A stretch of 38,467 bases of DNA from Clostridia bacterium. GTDB taxonomy: Bacteria > Bacillota > Clostridia > Christensenellales > Borkfalkiaceae. The notes beneath the pieces are model-generated. The model was given only the letters and a program-made list of their open reading frames with translations. It was not told where the DNA came from and did not search any database. The stretch lies in contig WSNM01000008.1 of the NCBI GenBank assembly GCA_013316055.1, positions 1 through 38,467 on the forward strand, written 5' to 3'. The translations under genes were made by a program, and so were the position numbers. Below, piece after piece: positions 1 to 8,161 of the stretch. Within the stretch, counting starts at the first letter, position 1. Every line of letters starts with the position of its first letter.

Positions 1-8
1 AACTTATG

Positions 9-37
9 TTGACAATTTTTTAAAAAAAGTATATAAT
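9..37 (+). promoter_or_regulatory. Sigma-A promoter of the LOG/phosphatase operon
   Basis: A perfect -35 TTGACA (9-14) and perfect -10 TATAAT (32-37) are separated by 17 bp. They lie about 33 bases before the first ATG, which has its own ribosome binding site (GGAACGGAG). Confidence 0.85.
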
Positions 38-70
38 AATAGGGTATTTATTTTTAGGAACGGAGTAAAA

Positions 71-655
71 ATGAAAATCTGCATTTTCGGCGCGGCAAGC
101 GCGCATATAGACGAAATTTATATAAAGAAGGTAGAGGCTTTGGCTAAAAAGCTTGCTTCGCGCGGGCATTCGCTTGTTTTCGGCGCGGGCGCAACGGGGC
201 TTATGGGCGCGGCGGCGCGCGGCTTTAAGGCGGGCGGCGGCTACATTCACGGAGTTATTCCCGAATTTTTCCGCGACGAAAGCGTGGAAGTTATTTATGA
301 CGAGTGCGACAAAATAACCTATACCGAAACCATGTCCGAACGTAAAAGAATAATGGAGGACGATTGCGACGCCTTCATAATCACTCCCGGCGGCATAGGC
401 ACGTTCGAGGAGTTTTTCGAGGTGCTTACGCTTAAACAGCTTGGCAGACACAGCAAGGCGATTGCGATTTTCAATATAGAAAACTATTACGACGGGCTTG
501 AAGAGTTTATGAAGCAGGTTTACGAGCGCAAATTTATAAATTTCAAGTGCTACGAAATGTATTCCTACTTCGATACCGCGGACGAAATTATCGACTATCT
601 TGAAAATTACAAGCCCGACGGCACGCCCTGGCAGAAGCTGAAAATAGGGGACTGA
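71..655 (+). CDS. LOG family protein (TIGR00730, nucleoside 5'-monophosphate phosphoribohydrolase type)
   Basis: This 194-residue cytosolic Rossmann-type protein carries the LOG/lysine-decarboxylase-like signature PGGIGTFEE (residues 106-114) and the preceding SERKRIM segment, whose Arg and Glu residues form the active site in the family. The N-terminal GAGATGLMGAAARGF stretch matches the nucleotide-binding part. LOG enzymes release the base from AMP or cytokinin-type nucleotides, but the bacterial substrate is often unknown. The ATG at 71 follows the Shine-Dalgarno GGAACGGAG. The next gene starts 9 bases downstream, so the two are very likely co-transcribed. The family call is firm and the substrate is inferred. 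Confidence 0.9.
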   Translation: MKICIFGAASAHIDEIYIKKVEALAKKLASRGHSLVFGAGATGLMGAAARGFKAGGGYIHGVIPEFFRDESVEVIYDECDKITYTETMSERKRIMEDDCDAFIITPGGIGTFEEFFEVLTLKQLGRHSKAIAIFNIENYYDGLEEFMKQVYERKFINFKCYEMYSYFDTADEIIDYLENYKPDGTPWQKLKIGD

Positions 656-664
656 TTTACACAA

Positions 665-1120
665 ATGATTAACGTGACCTTTGTTTGCCTCGGCAATATA
701 TGCCGTTCGCCCATGGCAGAGCTGATTTTTAAAAATATGGTTAAGGAGCGGGGGCTGGAATTAAGCTTTGTAATAACGTCGTGCGGAACCTCCGACTGCG
801 AGGAGGGCAATCCTATTTACGAGCCTGCCCGCCGCACGCTTGCTGCGCACGGTATAAGCGGCAGCCACGTTGCGCGCCAGCTGACGCTGAGGGATATAAA
901 AAACAACGATTATATTCTGGTAATGGACAGCAGTAACCTTATGGACGTTTTAAGGCTTACGTGCGGCGGGTACGGAGAGAAAATTTTTAAGCTGTGCTCG
1001 TTCACCGCGCGCCCGCGCGACGTTGCCGACCCGTGGTATACGCGCGACTTCGAATGGGCGTTCGCCGACATATATGACGGGTGCAAATGCTTTCTGGATT
1101 ACATAGTGAGCAGATTTTGA
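665..1120 (+). CDS. Low-molecular-weight protein-tyrosine-phosphatase
   Basis: The 151-residue protein begins with the CX5R P-loop of LMW-PTPs: Cys8 to Arg14 in VCLGNICRSPMAE. The general-acid Asp lies in DVADPWY near residue 118. Length and motif order are standard for the family, which dephosphorylates tyrosine-phosphorylated proteins and is often tied to envelope or polysaccharide control. It follows the LOG gene by 9 bases, and no clear ribosome binding site precedes the ATG, which fits translation coupled to the upstream gene. Its substrate cannot be told from context. Confidence 0.92.
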   Translation: MINVTFVCLGNICRSPMAELIFKNMVKERGLELSFVITSCGTSDCEEGNPIYEPARRTLAAHGISGSHVARQLTLRDIKNNDYILVMDSSNLMDVLRLTCGGYGEKIFKLCSFTARPRDVADPWYTRDFEWAFADIYDGCKCFLDYIVSRF

Positions 1121-1131
1121 TAAATGTAAAT

Positions 1132-1161
1132 CGCCCCGCGCAGAGCTTACTGCGCGGGGCG
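1132..1161 (+). terminator. GC-rich hairpin ending the LOG/phosphatase operon
   Basis: A perfect 11-bp stem (CGCCCCGCGCA with TGCGCGGGGCG, loop of 8) lies 11 bases after the phosphatase stop. There is no strong U-run on either side, so termination efficiency is uncertain. Confidence 0.6.
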
Positions 1162-1171
1162 GCTATATAAA

Positions 1172-1201
1172 ACAGACCAAACAGCCATAAAAAAGGTCTG
1201 T
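1172..1201 (-). terminator. Hairpin downstream of the DegV gene
   Basis: ACAGACC (1172-1178) pairs with GGTCTGT (1195-1201). Read on the minus strand it lies about 27 bases past the DegV stop and is followed by a short TTTTATAT stretch. Confidence 0.5.
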
Positions 1202-1228
1202 CTTACAAGCTTTGGTTGTTATTCAAAA

Positions 1229-2173
1229 TCAGTTCTTCTGCACTGCGGTTTTGCCTGCAAGGGCGGGCTGCTCCGCCGCGCTTTCGGTCTTTCTGTCCTT
1301 GCCCATAAAGAACAGCGCAACCGTGCCGGGGCCCGCGTGCGAGCCCGTGCATAAATCGTAGTATTCTATAATTATATTCTTTACGCCATACTGTGTTTTA
1401 AGCGTATCTGCAATGTACAGCGCGTCCTCCTCGCAGTCTGCGTGGGTGATTGCAACCGTCTGGTTTTCAAGGTTGACGGCGCGCTTTCTGCACAGCTCCA
1501 AAATAGAGGCAAGCGCCTTTTTTCTGCCGCGCTCCTTGTTTACCACCGATATTTTTGCGGGGGAGCCGCTGTCCGCGCGCAGAACGGGCTTTATGTTGAG
1601 AATAGTGCCCGCAATCGCCGCCGCCGCGGAAATTCTTCCGCCCTTTTTAAGGTATTTTAAATCGCTTACGGTAAAATAGCTGTTCAGCTTATAGGCGTTT
1701 CTTTCCACCCATTTCGCGCAAGCCTCCGCGCTTTCGCCCATGTCGCGCAGGTCTGCCGCCTTCAAAACAAGCAGTCCCTCGCCCATGCTGGCGTTTGCGC
1801 TGTCGCAAACGTACAGTCTGCACGCGGGGAATTGCTTTTCAAGCGTCTTTTTAGCGTTCAGCGCTTGATTATAGGTGCCGCTCACGCCGGAGGAAACTGT
1901 TACAAGCAGCGCGTCGCGGCCGTTGCGCATGGCGGGGGTAACCGCGTCTATAATGCGCTGTTCGTCCACGAGCGAGGTCTTTACGTCCGCGCCGTTGCGC
2001 ATATCCTCGTAAAACCTTTTCGCCGTCTGCACAAAGTCGACGTCCGGCTCGTAGCAAAGCCTTTCCTCGCCGTTCACCGTGCACGAATAGGATATAATAT
2101 TGATATTATGCTTTTTTACAATCTCCTGAGGTATGTTGGCGGCCGAATCCGCAAAAATTTCAAAGGTATTCAT
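1229..2173 (-). CDS. DegV family protein (fatty-acid-binding, FakB-like)
   Basis: This 314-residue protein shows the DegV fold signatures: FADSAANIP at the N-terminus, then KTSLVDEQRI, TVSSGVSGTYNQA, VCDSANASMGEG and the YLKKGGRIS segment. DegV/FakB proteins bind a fatty acid and present it to the kinase FakA, feeding exogenous fatty acids into phospholipid synthesis. No FakA gene is in view. The ATG at 2173 is chosen over an upstream in-frame ATG (2224) because AGGAG precedes it and the DegV domain starts right there. It converges on the phosphatase gene. Confidence 0.9.
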   Translation of the reverse strand: MNTFEIFADSAANIPQEIVKKHNINIISYSCTVNGEERLCYEPDVDFVQTAKRFYEDMRNGADVKTSLVDEQRIIDAVTPAMRNGRDALLVTVSSGVSGTYNQALNAKKTLEKQFPACRLYVCDSANASMGEGLLVLKAADLRDMGESAEACAKWVERNAYKLNSYFTVSDLKYLKKGGRISAAAAIAGTILNIKPVLRADSGSPAKISVVNKERGRKKALASILELCRKRAVNLENQTVAITHADCEEDALYIADTLKTQYGVKNIIIEYYDLCTGSHAGPGTVALFFMGKDRKTESAAEQPALAGKTAVQKN

Positions 2174-2263
2174 ATTTATTGTCTGCTCCTGATTTCTGTT
2201 TAAAAGCGCCGCGGCGGATAGCATTGCCGCAATAGCTATGCATACTGCCGCGCCCTTATTAAC

Positions 2264-2291
2264 ATTATGCCATGCTGCCGCGCAAAAACAA
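2264..2291 (-). promoter_or_regulatory. Probable promoter of the DegV gene
   Basis: On the minus strand, TTGTTT (2286-2291) and CATAAT (2264-2269) are spaced 16 bp, about 90 bases before the chosen DegV start. It is a weaker match than other promoters here. Confidence 0.4.
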
Positions 2292-2374
2292 CCTACTTAT
2301 GCGGTTTAAGGTTCTACACATTTATCCGGCGGGTAAACCGACAAATTTTTTAACTCTACCGCTAAAATTTCACG

Positions 2375-2391
2375 CTCTACTCACAGTAGAG
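2375..2391. promoter_or_regulatory. Palindromic operator candidate upstream of the membrane XRE gene
   Basis: CTCTACT-CAC-AGTAGAG is a perfect 7-bp inverted repeat. A half-site copy (AACTCTAC, 2352-2359) lies just upstream. It sits directly before the -35 of the XRE promoter, suggesting autoregulation by the adjacent HTH protein. Confidence 0.55.
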
Positions 2392-2403
2392 TTGTATTTT
2401 TTG

Positions 2404-2432
2404 TTGTATTTTTCGGGCGAATGTGCTAAAAT
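2404..2432 (+). promoter_or_regulatory. Promoter giving a leaderless XRE transcript
   Basis: TTGTAT (2404-2409) and TAAAAT (2427-2432) are 17 bp apart. The ATG at 2439 is only 6 bases after the -10, so the transcript should start at or next to the A of ATG. No Shine-Dalgarno is present. Confidence 0.65.
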
Positions 2433-2438
2433 ACGGGT

Positions 2439-3071
2439 ATGAGTAGCGATTTGAAGGAAAATATAGCTAAAAATCTTGTTGAATTGCGTACGCAGGCAAA
2501 GCTTACGCAGCTTCAGCTTGCAGAAATGCTTAACTACTCCGATAAAGCCGTTTCCAAGTGGGAGCGGGGCGAAGCCATTCCCGATTTGCGCGTTTTAATC
2601 CGTTTGTCGGAAATTTACGGCATATCGCTTGACGATATTGTAAAGGGTGAAAGCGTTGCGCCCAAGGTTCAGCCCAAGCGCAGAATAAGCGGCGTGCGCG
2701 CGTTTATCGTGGCAATGGCCGCCGTTTTGGTCTGGTTTGTGGCGACGCTGGTTTTTATGCTTTTTTACTTCATAATTCCCACGCAGGAATACGCTTATCT
2801 CGTGTTCGTGGTTGCGCCGTTGCCTACCGCGATAGTTCTTACGGTATTTTCCGCGCTGTGGGGCAACAGACTTTCCAACGCGGTTGCATGCTCGTGCATT
2901 TTGTGGAGCTGCGCTCTTATAATTCACGTTTTTGTGTGGAAGTTCGCCCCGTCCTTCAAGGAAATCTACTTTGTGTGGATAGTTGCGGCCGTGTTTGAAA
3001 TTCTGATAATTTTATGGTTTTCTTACAGATGGTTTGCGGCAAGGCTGTTTAAAAAACCGCTTAAAAAATGA
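2439..3071 (+). CDS. Membrane-anchored XRE-family transcriptional regulator
   Basis: Residues 5-62 form a Cro/CI-type helix-turn-helix (LTQLQLAEMLNYSDKAVSKWERGEAIP). The rest (about residues 88-205) holds four hydrophobic segments, so this is a DNA-binding head on a four-helix membrane domain, 210 residues in all. Such proteins are common in Clostridia, and the signal they sense at the membrane is generally unknown. A palindrome and half-site lie directly upstream, consistent with self-control. The start is fixed by homology and lies 6 bases behind a -10 box without a ribosome binding site. The stop overlaps the beginning of the gltX leader. Confidence 0.85.
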   Translation: MSSDLKENIAKNLVELRTQAKLTQLQLAEMLNYSDKAVSKWERGEAIPDLRVLIRLSEIYGISLDDIVKGESVAPKVQPKRRISGVRAFIVAMAAVLVWFVATLVFMLFYFIIPTQEYAYLVFVVAPLPTAIVLTVFSALWGNRLSNAVACSCILWSCALIIHVFVWKFAPSFKEIYFVWIVAAVFEILIILWFSYRWFAARLFKKPLKK

Positions 3072-3112
3072 TATTAACCGCGGCATATGCGCGGGTTAAC
3101 GAGGATATGGAT

Positions 3113-4810
3113 ATGGATTTGAAAAAGCTTGCGGCAACGCTTATACCCGATAAGGCTTTGCTTGCGCCCGAGGAATACGAGAGCGTTTATCCCCAAAGAG
3201 AGCTGGAAAAGGGAGCGGAGGTTACCCGTCTTGCGCCCTCGCCCACGGGCTTTATACATTTGGGCAACCTTTATTCCGCGCTTGCGGACGAGCGCGCCGC
3301 GCATACGAGCGGGGGTATCTTCTATCTGCGCATAGAGGACACCGACGAAAAGCGCAAGGTTGACGGCGCCGTAGAGAGCGTTATCCGCTCTTTGAAATAC
3401 TTCGGCATTAAGTTTGACGAGGGCGCGGAAATAGACAGCCCGCTCAATAAATACGGGCCTTACTATCAGCGGCAGCGCGCGGAAATTTACCGCAGCTTTG
3501 CAAAAAGGCTGATTGAGGAGGGGCTGGCGTACCCGTGCTTCTGCACCGCGGAAGAGCTTGACGCCGTGCGCGAAAAGCAGACGGAAAACAAGCAAACCAC
3601 GGGATATTACGGGGCGTATGCAAAGTGCCGCAGCCTTTCCGAGGAGGAAATTTATAATAACCTTAAAGCGGGCAAGCCGTTTGTAATACGCCTTAAATCG
3701 CAGGGAAGTATAGAAAATAAGTTCACCTTCCGCGACGCGATTAAGGGCGATATTACGGTGACGGAAAACGACCAGGACGTTGTAATTTTAAAGTCGGACG
3801 GCATACCCACCTATCACTTTGCGCACGCGATAGACGACCATTTTATGCGCACCACGCTTGTTATACGCGGCGAGGAATGGCTTTCAAGCTTGCCCGTTCA
3901 TTTGGAGCTGCACAAGGTGCTGGGGTTTAAGCCGCCGCGCTATGCGCACACCTGTTCGCTTATGAAAATGGACGGAGAAACCAAGCGCAAGCTTTCCAAG
4001 CGCAAGGACCCCGAGCTGTCGCTTGACTATTACAGAAAAGCTGGCTATTTCCCGCTTGCCGTAGTCAAGTATTTGATGACCGTTTTAAATTCCAACTTCG
4101 AGGAATGGTCGTTAAAAAATCCCGACGGCGATTACAGAGATTTTAAGTTTAAAATAGACAAAATGGGCAAGAGCGGCGCGCTGTTCGATTTGGAGAAGCT
4201 TTGCGACGTTTCCAAAACGGAAATATCCAAGCTGTCTGCAGAGGAATGCTTTGACTTTTTAAAGGGCTGGGTGGACGAATTCGGCACGGACGGCGACAAA
4301 AAGCATTTTGAGGATAAGGAATATATAATAAAAATATTGAACCTTATTATGGGCGTCGGCGGCAAAAAGCGCAGAAAGGATATCGAGCGCGCAGAGCAAG
4401 GCGTGCGCCTTATGGACTATTTCTTTGACGATACCTTTGCGCATACCGACAAATTCAGAAAATACGGCGCAGAAAAGGACTATTCAACCGTTAAAAGCGT
4501 GTTTGAAGGCTTTGCGGCTGTCTACGACCCCGCAGACGACAATTCCGCATGGTTTGCAAAATTAAAGGCGGTTGCGGGCGCGGCGGGCTTTGCAAGCGAA
4601 ATGAGCGAATGGAAGGCTAATCCCCAAAATTACAAGGGCAGCGTTTCGGACGCGGCGGAAATACTGCGTATTGCAATCACGGGCAAGGCAAATTCCCCCG
4701 ATTTGTGCACGATTATGGGCATACTCGGCAGGGAGCGCTGTCTTGAAAGGCTTGACGCCGACCTGTGTATTATGAAAAACCTTGCGCAGGCGAAAAATAG
4801 CGACATATAA
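3113..4810 (+). CDS. gltX: Glutamate--tRNA ligase
   Basis: This class I aminoacyl-tRNA synthetase of about 565 residues charges tRNA-Glu (and possibly tRNA-Gln as a non-discriminating enzyme). The catalytic HIGH motif appears as PSPTGFIHLGN (about residues 43-52), followed by LRIEDTDEKR. The KMSKS loop appears as KRKLSKRKDPE near residue 300. An N-terminal extension of about 35 residues precedes the first motif, as in a subset of clostridial enzymes. Start choice: of two in-frame ATGs (3107 and 3113), 3113 has better spacing from the GAGG at 3101-3104. No amidotransferase genes are in the window to decide discrimination. Confidence 0.93.
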   Translation: MDLKKLAATLIPDKALLAPEEYESVYPQRELEKGAEVTRLAPSPTGFIHLGNLYSALADERAAHTSGGIFYLRIEDTDEKRKVDGAVESVIRSLKYFGIKFDEGAEIDSPLNKYGPYYQRQRAEIYRSFAKRLIEEGLAYPCFCTAEELDAVREKQTENKQTTGYYGAYAKCRSLSEEEIYNNLKAGKPFVIRLKSQGSIENKFTFRDAIKGDITVTENDQDVVILKSDGIPTYHFAHAIDDHFMRTTLVIRGEEWLSSLPVHLELHKVLGFKPPRYAHTCSLMKMDGETKRKLSKRKDPELSLDYYRKAGYFPLAVVKYLMTVLNSNFEEWSLKNPDGDYRDFKFKIDKMGKSGALFDLEKLCDVSKTEISKLSAEECFDFLKGWVDEFGTDGDKKHFEDKEYIIKILNLIMGVGGKKRRKDIERAEQGVRLMDYFFDDTFAHTDKFRKYGAEKDYSTVKSVFEGFAAVYDPADDNSAWFAKLKAVAGAAGFASEMSEWKANPQNYKGSVSDAAEILRIAITGKANSPDLCTIMGILGRERCLERLDADLCIMKNLAQAKNSDI

Positions 4811-4852
4811 AATCAGCTGTCACGGGTGCCCGAACGGGCAAAGGAGGAGGAT

Positions 4853-6898
4853 ATGCTGCAATTAGTAGATATTAAAAAGGAATATAAGGTGGCGGGCGGC
4901 GCCGTGCAGGCGCTTAAAGGCATAAGCATCAACTTCCGCAAAAACGAGTTTGTTTCCATACTCGGTGCTTCGGGGTGCGGAAAAACCACGCTTTTGAACA
5001 TTATCGGCGGGCTTGACAAATATACCTCGGGCGACCTTATAATCGAGGGCACGTCCACAAAGGAATTTTCCGACGGCGACTGGGATACCTACCGCAACCA
5101 TTCGATAGGCTTCATTTTCCAAAGCTATCATTTAATTCCGCACCAGACCATTTTGCAAAACGTAGAGCTTGCGCTGACCATTTCGGGCGTAAGCAAGGAG
5201 GAACGCAGAAAGCGCGCGATAGAGGCGCTGGGAAAGGTAGGGCTTGCGGACAAAATAAACACCCGCCCCAACCAGCTTTCGGGCGGTCAGGCGCAGCGCG
5301 TTGCAATTGCCCGCGCGCTTATAAACAACCCCGAGATTGTGCTTGCAGACGAGCCGACGGGCGCGCTGGACAGCAAGACAAGCGTGCAGATAATGGAGCT
5401 GTTGAAGGAAATTTCCGGCGACAGGCTTGTAATTATGGTTACGCACAACCCCGAGCTTGCCGAGCAGTACTCTACAAGAATTATCCGCCTTTTAGACGGT
5501 GAAATTATAGACGATACAAGTCCCTACGGCGGGGAATCGGCGGAGGATATGCGAGGCACCGCGGCGTCCGCGACCGTGGCGGACGCGGAGGCTGACGAGC
5601 CGCCCGCGCACGAAAATGACGGCAAGGCGGAAAAGAAGAAAAAGGGCAAAAAGAAAAAGTCTTCAATGGGTATGGGAATGGCGTTTATGCTTTCCCTAAA
5701 AAACCTGCTTTCCAAGGCAAAACGCACCGCGCTTGTTTCGGTTGCGGGCAGTATAGGCATAATCGGCGTTTCAATGGTGCTTGCCATTTCCGCGGGCGTA
5801 ACCTCGTACATACATAAAATGGAGGACGATATGCTTTCGGGCTATCCCGTAGCTGTTACGAGAAGCGCTTACGACTTCACCTCGCTTATGGAGCTTTCAA
5901 ACGGCGGAAACACCAAAGTAGATTTGGGCGAGCTTGCAAGCGGCAACAAGGTTTACGTCAATTCTCTGCTGGATACTCTGGGAACGTTTTCAACCGGCTT
6001 CGAAACCAAAAACACCATAACCGACGCTTATCTTGCGTACGTTTCCGACATGCCGCAGGACTATATAAATTTAATTCAGTACGGTTATGCGTTCAATATA
6101 GTCAACAATATTTATACCGACTTTACCGTAAGCAACAACCTTGCCGAGCACCTTCCCGAAGGCGCCGATACAAGCTTTAACGGCGGAAATATGTCCGTTG
6201 CGGCAATAAGGTCTATGTATGCGGCGGTGCTTTCGCACGTTAAGGAATACGAAACGTGGGGCTCTATGATTTCTTCCGTGGCAACGTTTGCGGAAATTCC
6301 GAATAATTACGATTATATAATGTCGCAGTACGACGTGCTTGCAGTCGATAAAAACGGCAACGCGGTAACTTCGGGCTATACGGAAGAAGAATTAAAACAG
6401 CTTTTCAACGATAAAAGCACGCTGTTTATGGTGGTTGACGGTTACAAAATAGACGACCTAACGCTTGCGCAGTACGGCTATTTTACCGAGGACGAGTTTC
6501 TCGACTACGCTTATAAAGGCGTTGACAGCGATAAGGACGTAACTTTGGTCGGCAAGGACGGCTTCCCTTATTCGTATTTTATCGGCGATACCTCCAAAAA
6601 ATTTACCTACTACACCAACGATTGCGTTTATAACAAGACGGTTTACTACGCAAAACCCAAATACAGCGACGAAGATATACGCAAAATAATCACTATGACG
6701 GGCGCGGACGCCGCGCTTGCGGAACAGATTATTATTGCGCGCAACACAAGCGACGACGCATTGAGGGCTTTGCTTGTGCAAATGAACGGCGGAACCGAAA
6801 AACGAAAAGGTGGACGAATATTTCGAAATGTTCAGACTGCCCTCCGCAGACGAAAAAACCGAGGGCTTCGTTGCAAACGCATATTCAACCGCTTATAG
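4853..6898 (+). CDS. ABC transporter, fused ATPase and permease, 5' portion (frameshifted)
   Basis: The protein starts with a MacB/LolD-type ATPase (about residues 1-235): Walker A GASGCGKTT (38-46), signature LSGGQ, Walker B followed by TGALDSKT, and H-loop VTHNPELAEQY. A Lys-rich linker leads to the first transmembrane helix and a large extracytoplasmic domain. The ATG at 4853 follows AAAGGAGGAGG. The reading frame is lost in an A-run at about 6798-6802: the last roughly 30 residues before the TAG at 6896 are out-of-frame sequence, and the true continuation lies in the next frame up to 7937. Intact, the product would be about 1,028 residues. FtsX/MacB-type systems export peptides or act mechanically on the envelope; the substrate here is unknown. 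Confidence 0.85.
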   Translation: MLQLVDIKKEYKVAGGAVQALKGISINFRKNEFVSILGASGCGKTTLLNIIGGLDKYTSGDLIIEGTSTKEFSDGDWDTYRNHSIGFIFQSYHLIPHQTILQNVELALTISGVSKEERRKRAIEALGKVGLADKINTRPNQLSGGQAQRVAIARALINNPEIVLADEPTGALDSKTSVQIMELLKEISGDRLVIMVTHNPELAEQYSTRIIRLLDGEIIDDTSPYGGESAEDMRGTAASATVADAEADEPPAHENDGKAEKKKKGKKKKSSMGMGMAFMLSLKNLLSKAKRTALVSVAGSIGIIGVSMVLAISAGVTSYIHKMEDDMLSGYPVAVTRSAYDFTSLMELSNGGNTKVDLGELASGNKVYVNSLLDTLGTFSTGFETKNTITDAYLAYVSDMPQDYINLIQYGYAFNIVNNIYTDFTVSNNLAEHLPEGADTSFNGGNMSVAAIRSMYAAVLSHVKEYETWGSMISSVATFAEIPNNYDYIMSQYDVLAVDKNGNAVTSGYTEEELKQLFNDKSTLFMVVDGYKIDDLTLAQYGYFTEDEFLDYAYKGVDSDKDVTLVGKDGFPYSYFIGDTSKKFTYYTNDCVYNKTVYYAKPKYSDEDIRKIITMTGADAALAEQIIIARNTSDDALRALLVQMNGGTEKRKGGRIFRNVQTALRRRKNRGLRCKRIFNRL

Positions 6899-7937
6899 CA
6901 TAAACGACAACGGCAATAAGATAGAGCTGCCCGCGTTTGAGGACAAAACGGCATATTCCGACCGCGTAGAGCTGGGCGTAAAAATGATTTTGCAGAAAAA
7001 GAGCAGCGTTTCCTACGGCTGTCTTAATTCCGGCTTTTACTACACCAACGCGCTTACGGATTATATTCTTAAAACCGAAGCGGACAGCGAGATTGTCGAA
7101 TACATAAACGGTCACGAAGCACTGGACGACGTGCCCATGTACGTAAATTATTATTACGTTAAAAGCGAAAACGGTAAAGAGTTTTACGTTTTGGATACCG
7201 TTACCTCGTCCGTGGAAAAGGGCGGGGACGCAATGTCAAGCATAATCGGCTCGATAACGGGTGCGGAAGCAACGGCTATGACTGCGGATTTGTTCGGAGG
7301 AAGCTCGGTTCCCACGGCAATATTTATCTACGCCTTGGACTTTGACGCAAAAAATAAGATAACCGACTACCTTGACGATTGGAACAGAATGTGCGAAAAA
7401 GAGGGCGGCACGCAGTTTACATATAAGGACGCGGAGGGCGCTTCAAAAACAATTACGCTGACAGAAAAGGATAAAATAACCTATACCGATACGGTCGGAC
7501 TTATTATTACAATGGTCAACACAATGATTCAGATGATAACAATCGCGCTGATTGCGTTCACCGCGCTGTCGCTGGTTGTTTCTACGGTAATGGTTGGCAT
7601 TATCACCTATGTATCGGTTGTGGAGCGAATAAAGGAAATAGGCATTTTGCGCGCGGTCGGCGCAAGAAAGAAGGATATAAAGCGGCTTTTCAATGCGGAA
7701 ACCTTTATAATAGGGCTTGCCGCGGGCGTTGTGGGTATACTTATAACCTACTTACTTTCGCTTATCGTCAACCTTATAGTCGGCGCGCTTACGGGCGTGT
7801 TTACGATAGCCGCATTGCCCATATGGCAGGCGCTTGTAATGGTGTGCATAAGCGTTGCGCTTACGTTGATTTCGGGACTTATTCCCGCCGCCGCGGCAGC
7901 CAAAAAGGACCCCGTTGTGGCGCTGAGGACGGAATAA
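6810..7937 (+). CDS. ABC transporter permease, 3' portion (FtsX domain)
   Basis: This is the continuation of the preceding ABC gene in the +1 frame. It supplies the rest of the extracytoplasmic domain and then the FtsX/MacB permease core: three transmembrane segments in the last 150 residues, with VERIKEIGILRAVGARKKDI between the first two, a hallmark of the family. It ends in ...DPVVALRTE, the usual C-terminus. The GTG at 6810 has no ribosome binding site, so it is not an independent start. Coding similarity continues upstream to about 6795 in this frame, which supports one broken gene rather than two. Confidence 0.85.
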   Translation: MDEYFEMFRLPSADEKTEGFVANAYSTAYSINDNGNKIELPAFEDKTAYSDRVELGVKMILQKKSSVSYGCLNSGFYYTNALTDYILKTEADSEIVEYINGHEALDDVPMYVNYYYVKSENGKEFYVLDTVTSSVEKGGDAMSSIIGSITGAEATAMTADLFGGSSVPTAIFIYALDFDAKNKITDYLDDWNRMCEKEGGTQFTYKDAEGASKTITLTEKDKITYTDTVGLIITMVNTMIQMITIALIAFTALSLVVSTVMVGIITYVSVVERIKEIGILRAVGARKKDIKRLFNAETFIIGLAAGVVGILITYLLSLIVNLIVGALTGVFTIAALPIWQALVMVCISVALTLISGLIPAAAAAKKDPVVALRTE

Positions 7938-7979
7938 TACTGTAAATTATTTTCAGGCGCGAATTTTATCCGAAAAATA

Positions 7980-8008
7980 TTGACATAGCCGTATCGATAT
8001 GGTAAATT
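7980..8008 (+). promoter_or_regulatory. Promoter of the flavin lipoprotein gene
   Basis: TTGACA (7980-7985) and TAAATT (8003-8008) are separated by 17 bp. Transcription from here would give an untranslated leader of about 145 bases. Confidence 0.7.
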
Positions 8009-8014
8009 ATGGAT

Positions 8015-8146
8015 AAACTCATATTATGAGTACGCGGTATTTGAATTTCATAAAAGCGGTTTTTGCCGCGGATATTTTTCATATCCGCAACAGATAAATG
8101 CAAACGCATTTATCAGTAAAAAGCATTAATCGTTTTTATAAAATAT
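8015..8146 (+). ncRNA. Hairpin-rich 5' leader of the flavin lipoprotein mRNA
   Basis: Four hairpins stand in series: CTCAT/ATGAG (8018-8030), GCGG/CCGC (8056-8069), GCGGATAT/ATATCCGC (8068-8088) and GATAAATGC/GCATTTATC with an AAAC loop (8093-8114). The second and third share two bases, so they may be alternative folds. No U-run follows the last hairpin. It matches no riboswitch class I can recognise. Confidence 0.5.
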
Positions 8147-8161
8147 AAGGAGAAATTTTTT

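Noticed and set aside
6791..6812. Programmed frameshifting in the ABC gene
   Set aside because: Restoring the frame needs a +1 shift. There is no canonical slippery heptamer for -1 shifting and no rare-codon/stop arrangement as in known +1 sites. Mutation or sequence error is simpler.
8015..8146. FMN (RFN) riboswitch in the flavin lipoprotein leader
   Set aside because: The conserved multi-stem core sequences of the FMN riboswitch are absent. The leader is a simple chain of hairpins.
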